DNA of 64,000 nucleotides from Sneathiella aquimaris (lineage in GTDB: Bacteria > Pseudomonadota > Alphaproteobacteria > Sneathiellales > Sneathiellaceae), in NCBI RefSeq assembly GCF_026409565.1, contig NZ_CP112881.1:124001-188000 (forward strand). The letters are read 5' to 3'. This document shows positions 53,727 to 64,000 of the stretch, piece by piece (the first letter of the stretch is position 1; each line of letters starts with the position of its first letter). A program made the translations under genes and the position numbers. The notes under the pieces are model-generated. The model saw nothing but the letters and a program-made list of their open reading frames with translations, was not told the DNA's origin and made no database searches.

Positions 53727-54884
53727 CTAGTTTTTAGCTTGGAGATATGTTTCAAATGCTGAACCATCTTGACGGGTCAGGTTTGGAACAAAACGGGAGT
53801 AGACGCGAAATAACATTTCGGTGGTGGAATGACCCATTTGACGGGCGATCCACTCTGGACTTTCACCTGCTGCTAACCATAAAGTGGCTGCGGTATGACG
53901 CGTTTGATATGGCCTCCTTTTCTTAAGGCTGAGGAGGCTGAGGAGGGGATACCAAACCTTTTTCGTCACATCATTATGGCGCAAAGGCTTTCCCGCTAGA
54001 TTACAAAAAACATATTCCATCTTGCCAGTTGCGGAATACTGCCTTTTAAAGGCCTCAAATACGGGAGCAGACATGTCTACCTCCCGCCAGGAACCGTCAG
54101 TTTTGACGGGCCCCATTAAGCCGTCGACGATGGCCTCTCTAATGAGAATTTGACGTTTGTCAAAATCCACATACTTCCATTTAAGGCCATCGATTTCACC
54201 AGTTCGCAGGGCTGTAAAAAACCGAACGAGGTAATAGTTTTTGTAATCCTCTCGGACCGTATAGACAATTTGCCAAACTTCATCGAGTGTGAAGGGCTCA
54301 ACATCCGTTCGAGGTACCTTTAAGGGTTTGATGTTCTTAAACGGAGTGTTGAATTCATATCGTTCAGCCGCTTCTGCAAGGATCATTCGAAGAGGCGTCA
54401 TGATGTGGTTGATACGAGAAGGGGATAATTTATTCCCCTTCAGTCCTTTCTCCAAAGTGAGGTCCGCTCGAAACGTCAAAATGCTGGATTTTGTGATCTG
54501 ATCAACGGAACAACTTCCAAAACTTGGAATTAAATATTTTTGAAGGGTGAGCTGCTGGCTTTTTCGATATGACTGCCGCCAGCTCGGTTCCATTTCTGCA
54601 AACCAAGTCTTTGCAAAGTCTGAGAAGAGGGGGAAAGTGCCCTCAGTTTCAACAAAGGACGTTGATCTGACGTCAGTAAGCTGCTCTGCTCTTCTTGAAT
54701 TCGGAAAATAGCTTTTATAGTCAAATTGATCTAACAGGATCTCTGCATCAATACGGTCGGCAATAATTTGCAGTCGTTTTCGATGAGCGGGTGTATCTAT
54801 TAATTTCGTGAACTCGCGGCATCGTTTTCCTCGGTATCTGAAATCGAGAAAAAGCTTTCCTGCTTTGGAATTTACACTACCCAT
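53727..54884 (-). CDS. Phage-type tyrosine integrase
   Basis: The protein of about 385 residues starts at ATG 54884 with AAGGAG six bases upstream (a longer frame to 55010 runs into the preceding gene). It has an Arm/core N-terminal region (KAGKLFLDFRYRGKRCREFT), a SAM-like core and the catalytic residues in FTALRTGEIDGLKWKYVDF (Arg), RPYQTRHTAATLWLAAG (His-x-x-Arg box), ARQMGHSTTEMLFRVYSRFV (His and Tyr). It integrates and excises the island at the tRNA-Leu gene 0.8 kb away. The excisionase-like gene lies 10 bases upstream. Confidence 0.93.
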   Translation of the reverse strand: MGSVNSKAGKLFLDFRYRGKRCREFTKLIDTPAHRKRLQIIADRIDAEILLDQFDYKSYFPNSRRAEQLTDVRSTSFVETEGTFPLFSDFAKTWFAEMEPSWRQSYRKSQQLTLQKYLIPSFGSCSVDQITKSSILTFRADLTLEKGLKGNKLSPSRINHIMTPLRMILAEAAERYEFNTPFKNIKPLKVPRTDVEPFTLDEVWQIVYTVREDYKNYYLVRFFTALRTGEIDGLKWKYVDFDKRQILIREAIVDGLMGPVKTDGSWREVDMSAPVFEAFKRQYSATGKMEYVFCNLAGKPLRHNDVTKKVWYPLLSLLSLKKRRPYQTRHTAATLWLAAGESPEWIARQMGHSTTEMLFRVYSRFVPNLTRQDGSAFETYLQAKN

Positions 54885-54894
54885 AAGTAACTCC

Positions 54895-55104
54895 TTATTG
54901 AATGCCGGAAAGCAAAGCATGAATTGATGGTGCTTCTGCCATGTCTTTTTCGATCTTCTCCCAGATGTAGAGAATTTTTCGTCCTCCAAATGGCCGGATA
55001 TAATGGACACCTTCCAAAAGAACGCTGTCTTTCAATCGTTCTCGAATAGTCCGGGGGTCGTATTTGATGAGTTCGGAGAGTTCGTCAGTTGTTAAGTAGG
55101 TCAT
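54895..55104 (-). CDS. AlpA/excisionase-like small HTH protein
   Basis: The 69-residue protein starts MTYLTTDELSELIKYDPRTI and continues RERLKDSVLLEGVHYIRPFG GRKILYIW, the winged-helix layout of AlpA/MerR-like excisionases (an initial LTTxELxxxL, then a strand with the substrate-binding IRPFGGRK and a final helix). It lies 10 bases upstream of the integrase gene with the same orientation and has AGGAAG before the ATG. It would set the direction of recombination or switch on the integrase. Confidence 0.85.
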   Translation of the reverse strand: MTYLTTDELSELIKYDPRTIRERLKDSVLLEGVHYIRPFGGRKILYIWEKIEKDMAEAPSIHALLSGIQ

Positions 55105-55150
55105 TTTCTACTTCCTAATATCCATACTCATGGGGCTATTTACTTCTCCA

Positions 55151-55212
55151 TGATATTTTATCACCACTAACGGTGTCATGAAATAATCACCGTTAGTGGT
55201 GATAAAATATCA
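55151..55212. promoter_or_regulatory. 25-base perfect inverted repeat between divergent excisionase and regulator genes
   Basis: The arms (55151-55175 and 55188-55212) are perfect complements; the inner bases are CACTAACGGTG and CACCGTTAGTGGTG, with a 12-base spacer. Allowing one extra base the symmetry continues outward by about six more bases. It sits between the AlpA-like gene (minus) and the XRE gene (plus), so it covers both promoters. It is the likely operator of the XRE regulator. Confidence 0.85.
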
Positions 55213-55270
55213 ATGGAGATGAATTTATGCTGTGCTAAGGTGATCGCCTCAACAAAGTTGGAATCAAGAA

Positions 55271-55504
55271 ATGATTAGAATTCTTCTTAAAGAGCTGGTT
55301 GCTAGAAAAGAGTTTGCTGATAAACGGAAAATCCGATTGGATGATTTATCTTCTGCGACAGGGATCAGCAAAAACACGCTCTCGCGAATGCAAAGCCCGC
55401 AAGGATACAACACGAAGACAGAAAATCTTGATAAGCTATGTACTTACTTTGATTGTCGGATCGAAGATCTGCTTGAGTATATTCCAGAGAAGAAGCAAAA
55501 ATAG
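55271..55504 (+). CDS. Cro/C1-type (XRE) regulator
   Basis: The 77-residue protein is a single XRE helix-turn-helix domain: RKIRLDDLSSATGISKNTLS, then RMQSPQGYNTKTENLDKLCT and YFDCRIEDLLEYIP, with the recognition helix in the middle and the final helix typical of Cro-like proteins. It is divergent from the excisionase gene and the perfect palindrome lies between them, which points to control of excisionase and integrase. The first ATG at 55271 gives the usual domain start. Confidence 0.88.
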   Translation: MIRILLKELVARKEFADKRKIRLDDLSSATGISKNTLSRMQSPQGYNTKTENLDKLCTYFDCRIEDLLEYIPEKKQK

Positions 55505-55583
55505 TCAGGTGGCTGATTTGCAATCACAGCTTGAATAGAAGCAATGGCTGAGAAATGTGTTTGGCGGCGAAAGTTATAGCTGT

Positions 55584-55612
55584 GGTCAACTTTTGGTCAA
55601 CTTTTGGTCAAC
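55584..55612. repeat. Three tandem GGTCAAC repeats next to the attachment site
   Basis: GGTCAAC occurs at 55584, 55595 and 55606, i.e. with an 11-base period, joined by TTTT. The stretch lies between the XRE gene and the tRNA 3' end, about 100 bases from the recombination point. The 11-base spacing puts all copies on one face of the helix, which fits arm-type integrase or excisionase binding sites. Confidence 0.6.
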
Positions 55613-55707
55613 ATTTACATTTTGGAGCGAAAAAAGAGAGCAAAAAAATATGAAATCATTACCCTTAAAATGGATAATTTAGTATATATTTCAATATTTT
55701 AGGGGGG

Positions 55708-55794
55708 TGGTGCCCAGGAGAAGACTCGAACTTCCACTTCCATACAGAAACTAGCACCTGAAGCTAGCGCGTCTACCAATTCCGCCACCTGGGC
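55708..55794 (-). tRNA. tRNA-Leu (anticodon CAG)
   Basis: On the minus strand the 87-base gene starts GCCCAGGTGGCGGAATTGG and ends TCCTGGGCACCA. It forms the acceptor stem GCCCAGG/CCTGGGC, the D-loop with GGTAGAC, the anticodon stem CTAGC/GCTAG around TTCAGGT (anticodon CAG, reading CTG), a long variable arm as expected for leucine, and the TTCGAGTC T-loop. The CCA end is encoded. Its 3' end faces the island, so it is the likely attachment site of the integrase at 53727-54884. Confidence 0.95.
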
Positions 55795-55969
55795 AACTCT
55801 TAGAGGCCCTCTGATATAAAGTGCGGGGGCTTCTGTCAACACTCTTTTAAAAACTTTGATCATTTATGGACGTTTTATCTTGGCCTTGGCTATGGATAAG
55901 GGTAAAAACGGCACCAGAAATGAAAGCTATGCTATGGCGGGGGCCATAATCGTTGAGAGGATTAGCATC

Positions 55970-56920
55970 ATGTCATCGCGTTTGATTACCATTTTTGGCG
56001 GTTCCGGTTTTATTGGACGACATTTGGTTGGGCGTTTGGCCGCAAAGGGATATCGGATTCGGCTGGCCGTGCGGGATACTGAAAAGGCCGCGCAGTTGAT
56101 GACCCAGGGAAATGTTGGGCAGATCGTTGGTATGCAAACCAATATTCGCAACAAGGCATCCGTTGAACGGGCTGTGGCCGGTGCAGATATCGTGATCAAT
56201 CTGGTGGGTTTGTTATACCAGTCCGGTGCACAGAATTTTAATGCAGTGCATTTGGATGGGGCCACATCCGTTGCGATCGCGGCCAAAGCGGCCGGCGCAA
56301 AACAGCTGATTCACATGTCCGCCTTAGGGGCCTCGCTGGAAAGCCCGTCCGCCTATGCGCGGACCAAAGCCGGAGCGGAGCGGGCAGTACAGCGCGAATA
56401 TGAGGGCGCGACGATCCTGCGGCCATCTGTTGTCTTTGGCTCGGATGATGATTTTACTAACAAATTTGGACAATTGACGTCCCTGTTGCCGGTTTTGCCT
56501 CTGCTGGATGGCGGGGCCGCCAATATGCAGCCCTTATGGATTGAAGATCTGGCAGAAGCCATTGTTCGCATCGTTGAAACACCGGATGCGCAAGGCCGGG
56601 TTTATGAATTCGGCGGACCGGATGTAATGTCTTTGAAAGAGATTATCGATGCTATTCTTGCAGTAACGGGCCGGACCTGTTTTATCGCCCCGGTGCCTGA
56701 AGGCCTGATGGCGTTTAAGGCCTTTTTCCTTCAGATGATGCCCGGAAAGCCGTTCCTCACAGTGGATCAGGTGCGGTTGTTGAAAGCGGATAATGTGGTT
56801 TCAGGCAACTATCCTGGATTTGCAGAGTTGGGGATTGAGCCGGTTTCGCTGACATCAGTCTTGCCGGAATATATGACCCGCTATCAAAAGGGCGGCGGAT
56901 ATAGCGGGCTACACGCCTGA
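55970..56920 (+). CDS. NAD(P)-binding epimerase-like protein, NDUFA9 (complex I 39 kDa) family
   Basis: The 316-residue short-chain/extended SDR protein has the nucleotide-binding TIFGGSGFIGRHLVGRLA at the N-terminus, and VINLVGLLYQSG and HMSALGASLESPSAYARTKA with the atypical active-site Tyr-x-x-x-Lys (Y-A-R-T-K). The C-terminal half has PLWIEDLAEAIVRIVETPDA. This is the alphaproteobacterial homologue of the mitochondrial complex I NDUFA9 subunit. I chose the ATG at 55970, with GAGAGG upstream, because the nucleotide-binding fold starts there; a longer frame to 55856 adds non-conserved residues. It is the first core gene right of the tRNA. Confidence 0.88.
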   Translation: MSSRLITIFGGSGFIGRHLVGRLAAKGYRIRLAVRDTEKAAQLMTQGNVGQIVGMQTNIRNKASVERAVAGADIVINLVGLLYQSGAQNFNAVHLDGATSVAIAAKAAGAKQLIHMSALGASLESPSAYARTKAGAERAVQREYEGATILRPSVVFGSDDDFTNKFGQLTSLLPVLPLLDGGAANMQPLWIEDLAEAIVRIVETPDAQGRVYEFGGPDVMSLKEIIDAILAVTGRTCFIAPVPEGLMAFKAFFLQMMPGKPFLTVDQVRLLKADNVVSGNYPGFAELGIEPVSLTSVLPEYMTRYQKGGGYSGLHA

Positions 56921-56945
56921 TCCATAGGACCACGTGACAAGTTAT

Positions 56946-56976
56946 AGGCCGCTCCTGAAAGGGAGGGGCCTTTTTT
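56946..56976 (+). terminator. Rho-independent terminator
   Basis: GGCC-CTCC pairs with GGAG-GGCC around TGAAAG (56947-56970), followed by six T residues. It ends the epimerase transcript. Confidence 0.85.
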
Positions 56977-57337
56977 GTGTTTGTGCTGATTCTCTGATCA
57001 GGCTCGTCCTTTTCTTATTTAGGTCCGATATGGTACTATAATATTTTTGATTTGACGGTAAAAATCGCAGAAGATCACTTTTTGAGGTGATTGCAAATCA
57101 ATAAAGGTCATATATGCTGACCTATATACTGTTTTTTGCTGGCCAACCCTGATCATTTAGAGTAAAAGAAACCTCCCATTTGGGTCAGGTCGCCCTTGAT
57201 CTGATCTTGATGGCCGGTTTGAAGCCTCTCAAACATGAAGATGAGCGCTGTCACCTATCGGCCCGAACGGGATTAGGAACAAAATGTTAAATGTCAAAAG
57301 GTCCGGATATTACCGGGCTTGAGCTGGGGACGCCTAA
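56977..57337. other. Upstream region of gltDB
   Basis: No gene is supported. A small stem (ATCAC/GTGAT, about 57075-57092) is visible. Promoter boxes cannot be chosen with confidence. Confidence 0.35.
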
Positions 57338-58771
57338 ATGTCTAAAAAAATGCTGAAATTTGTGTCTGTCGACAAACAGATGCCTGAAAAGCGCGGTGCG
57401 GATCTTCGTAAAGAGGACTTTCAGGAAATCTATGAAGAATTTGAGACGGACAAAGCAGTTGAGCAGGCCAGTCGGTGTTCTCAGTGTGGTATTCCTTTCT
57501 GTCAGGTCCATTGCCCGGTCCAAAACAACATCCCTGACTGGTTGAACCTGACGGCCAACGGCCGGTTGGAAGAAGCATACGAAATCAGCCAGGCGACCAA
57601 CAACCTGCCTGAAATCTGCGGTCGAATCTGCCCGCAGGACCGGTTGTGTGAAGGCTCCTGCGTTATCGAAAAAGGATTTGAATCTGTCACGATTGGCGCT
57701 GTCGAAAAATACATTACCGACACAGCCTGGGAAAAGGGCTGGGTCAAGCCAAACGCCCCGGTTCGTGAATTAAGCCAGTCTGTGGGCGTAATTGGTGCAG
57801 GTCCCGGCGGTCTGGCAGCGGCCGATCAGCTTCGCAAGCGAGGATATCAGGTTCATGTCTATGACCGGTATGACCGGGTCGGCGGCTTGCTGGTTTATGG
57901 TATTCCAAGTTTCAAGCTTGAAAAAGATGTTGTTGAACGGCGCGCGCGGCTGCTTGCGGATGGCGGCGTGACCTTCCATCTGAATTTCAATATTGGAAAA
58001 GACGCGACTTTTGCAGAATTGCGTGACAGGCACGATGCGATCGTGATCGCAACCGGTGTTTATAAAGCACGGGATATTGCTCTTCCGGGAAGTGGTCTGA
58101 ACGGAATTGTGCCGGCCCTTGACTATTTGACAGCGTCCAACCGAAAAGGGTTAGGCGATGAAGTTGCCGAGTTTGAAAATGGAACCCTGAATGCGGACGG
58201 CAAAAATGTTGTGGTCATCGGCGGCGGAGATACGGCCATGGACTGTGTACGCACAGCCATCCGCCAAGGGGCCAAATCTGTGAAATGCCTGTATCGCCGG
58301 GATCGCAAAAATATGCCGGGCTCCTTGCGGGAAACGACCAACGCGGAAGAAGAGGGCGTTGAGTTTGTCTGGTTGTCGGCGCCAAAGGCGTTTCTGGGCG
58401 ATGATAACGTTACTGGCGTGAAAGCAATTGATATGCATTTGGGCATTGCAGATAGCACAGGCCGTCAGGTGCCTGTTGAAATCGAAGGCTCAGAACGGGA
58501 TATTCCGTGCGATCTGGCCATTAAGGCACTGGGATTTGATCCTGAAGATATTCCGGCGTTGTTTGATGAACCTGCCTTGCAGGTCTCTCGCTGGGGAACA
58601 ATTGATGCTGACCCAATTACAAAAATGACCAGCATGGAGGGTGTCTTTGCTGTGGGCGATATTGTACGCGGCGCGTCCTTGGTGGTTTGGGCCATTCGCG
58701 ATGGACGCGATGCCGCCCTTTCCGTTGAAATGTATTTGAAAAAAGCAAATCAAACTGCGCTGGCTTCCTGA
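57338..58771 (+). CDS. gltD: Glutamate synthase small subunit
   Basis: The 477-residue protein has the N-terminal 4Fe-4S cysteines in CSQCGIPFCQVHCP and CGRICPQDRLCEGSC, then an FAD-binding GAGPGGLAAADQLRKRG, a second Rossmann fold VVIGGGDTAMDCVRTAI, and the C-terminal FAVGDIVRGASLVVWAIRDG. It passes electrons from NADPH to the large subunit. The gene is followed by gltB after 14 bases, so they form one operon. The length is normal. Confidence 0.97.
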   Translation: MSKKMLKFVSVDKQMPEKRGADLRKEDFQEIYEEFETDKAVEQASRCSQCGIPFCQVHCPVQNNIPDWLNLTANGRLEEAYEISQATNNLPEICGRICPQDRLCEGSCVIEKGFESVTIGAVEKYITDTAWEKGWVKPNAPVRELSQSVGVIGAGPGGLAAADQLRKRGYQVHVYDRYDRVGGLLVYGIPSFKLEKDVVERRARLLADGGVTFHLNFNIGKDATFAELRDRHDAIVIATGVYKARDIALPGSGLNGIVPALDYLTASNRKGLGDEVAEFENGTLNADGKNVVVIGGGDTAMDCVRTAIRQGAKSVKCLYRRDRKNMPGSLRETTNAEEEGVEFVWLSAPKAFLGDDNVTGVKAIDMHLGIADSTGRQVPVEIEGSERDIPCDLAIKALGFDPEDIPALFDEPALQVSRWGTIDADPITKMTSMEGVFAVGDIVRGASLVVWAIRDGRDAALSVEMYLKKANQTALAS

Positions 58772-58785
58772 GTTAGGATACGAAC

Positions 58786-63333
<4,548 letters not shown>

Positions 63334-63350
63334 TCCAGACTGTTTTGATA

Positions 63351-63381
63351 AAAGCCGGTGATTTTTTCACCGGCTTTTTTT
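63351..63381 (+). terminator. Rho-independent terminator of gltDB
   Basis: AAAGCCGGTGA at 63351-63361 pairs perfectly with TCACCGGCTTT at 63367-63377, followed by T residues. Confidence 0.92.
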
Positions 63382-63538
63382 CTGGGTAATTTCTGCCTCT
63401 GCGGAAAAAGGCACCCTCCGCCCGTCAATTTTTTCCGGCCATCCGATCTCTGAAATCAGAAAAATGGCGGTTTACAAGGGTTCTGCTCTTGGCCCGGTCC
63501 TTGCTTGGGAGGGGTCATGTAAATATGGAGAGAGAAGC

Positions 63539-63808
63539 ATGACTATTCCTGAAACCGTTTCCTTGGAAGCCAATACCGATACGACACATCAAGCCGATCC
63601 CATTATTGATCGTGAAGAAGTGATGTGGGCTGCGCGTAAACTGATTTTGGTTTATGGCGATCAGGCTCCTTTGGCCGCGGATAATGAAGTCCGCAAATTT
63701 GATGCTGTCGGAAAATTTCATGTGGCCACCATGTTTGAACGGGTCCGCGATGAATGTTCAGTGCTTTTGCAAAAAAGTGCCAAATTGCGGGCACGACGTC
63801 TGCACTGA
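63539..63808 (+). CDS. Small hypothetical protein
   Basis: The 89-residue protein starts at ATG 63539 with GGAGAGAG upstream; an earlier in-frame start at 63464 lies within the promoter region. It is helical and charged (DPIIDREEVMWAARKLILVY, then FDAVGKFHVATMFERVRDEC). No family is recognised. GC content and codon use match the gltB neighbourhood, so it is likely a real core gene. Confidence 0.6.
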   Translation: MTIPETVSLEANTDTTHQADPIIDREEVMWAARKLILVYGDQAPLAADNEVRKFDAVGKFHVATMFERVRDECSVLLQKSAKLRARRLH

Positions 63809-63884
63809 TCAAAAAATGACAAAAATTAGGATCTGGGGATAGGAAACGGTTCGTAATTTGTAAGGGGTAAGGTATGGTACAGCC

Positions 63885-64000
63885 ATGCGTATACTCTATC
63901 ATTTTTGGATTTCACCAGCTTGTCGAAAAGTCCGCCTTGCCCTCAATGAAAAAGGGCTGGCTTACGAGTTGATTGTTGAAAAAGACTGGGAGCGCCGGGA
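63885..64000 (+). CDS. Glutathione S-transferase-like protein, N-terminal part
   Basis: The frame runs off the window edge. Its first 38 residues (MRILYHFWISPACRKVRLAL, then NEKGLAYELIVEKDW) match the thioredoxin-fold start of glutathione S-transferases, with the S-P-A-C-R-K-V-R-L pattern at the glutathione site. Function beyond that cannot be said. Confidence 0.8.
   Translation, partial: MRILYHFWISPACRKVRLALNEKGLAYELIVEKDWERR

Noticed and set aside
55708-55740. Second attachment-site copy within the window
   Set aside because: I looked for another copy of the tRNA-Leu 3' end (GTGCCCAGGAGAAGACTCG) to the left and did not find one by eye; a computed search could still find a diverged copy.

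Overview
The window looks like part of an alphaproteobacterial chromosome. The evidence is a gltD-gltB glutamate synthase pair next to an NDUFA9-like epimerase, a GTTC-N7-GTTC LexA box in front of umuDC (the alphaproteobacterial form of the SOS box), and alphaproteobacterial-type E1 2-oxoglutarate dehydrogenase and RraA-like genes. I cannot name the genus. Only the right end (about 55.7-64 kb) reads as stable core DNA: a tRNA-Leu(CAG), the epimerase, gltD, gltB, a small hypothetical gene and the start of a glutathione S-transferase. Everything to its left is a mosaic of accessory modules and insertion-sequence debris.

Layout: (1) 0-5 kb: a frameshifted remnant of an aldehyde dehydrogenase, an overlapping amidoligase / glutamine-amidotransferase-like hydrolase pair, a DUF3800 protein, and a tyrosine integrase with its middle deleted. 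(2) 5-8 kb: a frameshifted IS6-family element, a VTT/TVP38 membrane protein, an IS6 remnant and a truncated IS110 transposase. (3) 8.3-14.5 kb: a copper and thiol-redox cluster (Tat multicopper oxidase, DUF411 protein, Met-rich small proteins, TlpA-like thioredoxin, SCO1, two CcdA-like membrane proteins), bracketed by degenerate direct repeats. (4) 15.5-19 kb: a Zn/Cd/Pb operon (MerR regulator, P1B ATPase, lspA) with a recognisable MerR-type promoter. (5) 19-24 kb: an intact IS6-family element, a lone sucA and an RraA-like gene. (6) 24-30 kb: umuDC, a thermonuclease-fold protein, DUF3800 and a Fic protein. (7) 30-44 kb: a continuous minus-strand defence run made of type I restriction-modification (hsdM frameshifted), a Gabija-like OLD nuclease / UvrD helicase pair, and a large RecB-like nuclease-helicase. 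(8) 45-53 kb: a low-GC plus-strand block with an unrecognised 508-residue protein followed by three overlapping genes: a ParB-like small protein and two very large proteins whose C-terminal halves carry tyrosine-recombinase signatures. (9) 53.3-55.7 kb: an integration module (DUF2384-like protein, integrase, AlpA-like excisionase, XRE regulator) beside the 3' end of tRNA-Leu.

Interpretation: the integrase module next to the tRNA marks the right boundary of a genomic island. No second copy of the tRNA 3' end was seen, so its left boundary lies outside the window or has been lost. The most unusual content is the recombinase trio at 46.8-53.2 kb; next are the defence run at 30-44 kb and the amidoligase pair at 0.8-2.5 kb. 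All functions are read from motifs and context by eye, without database searches.
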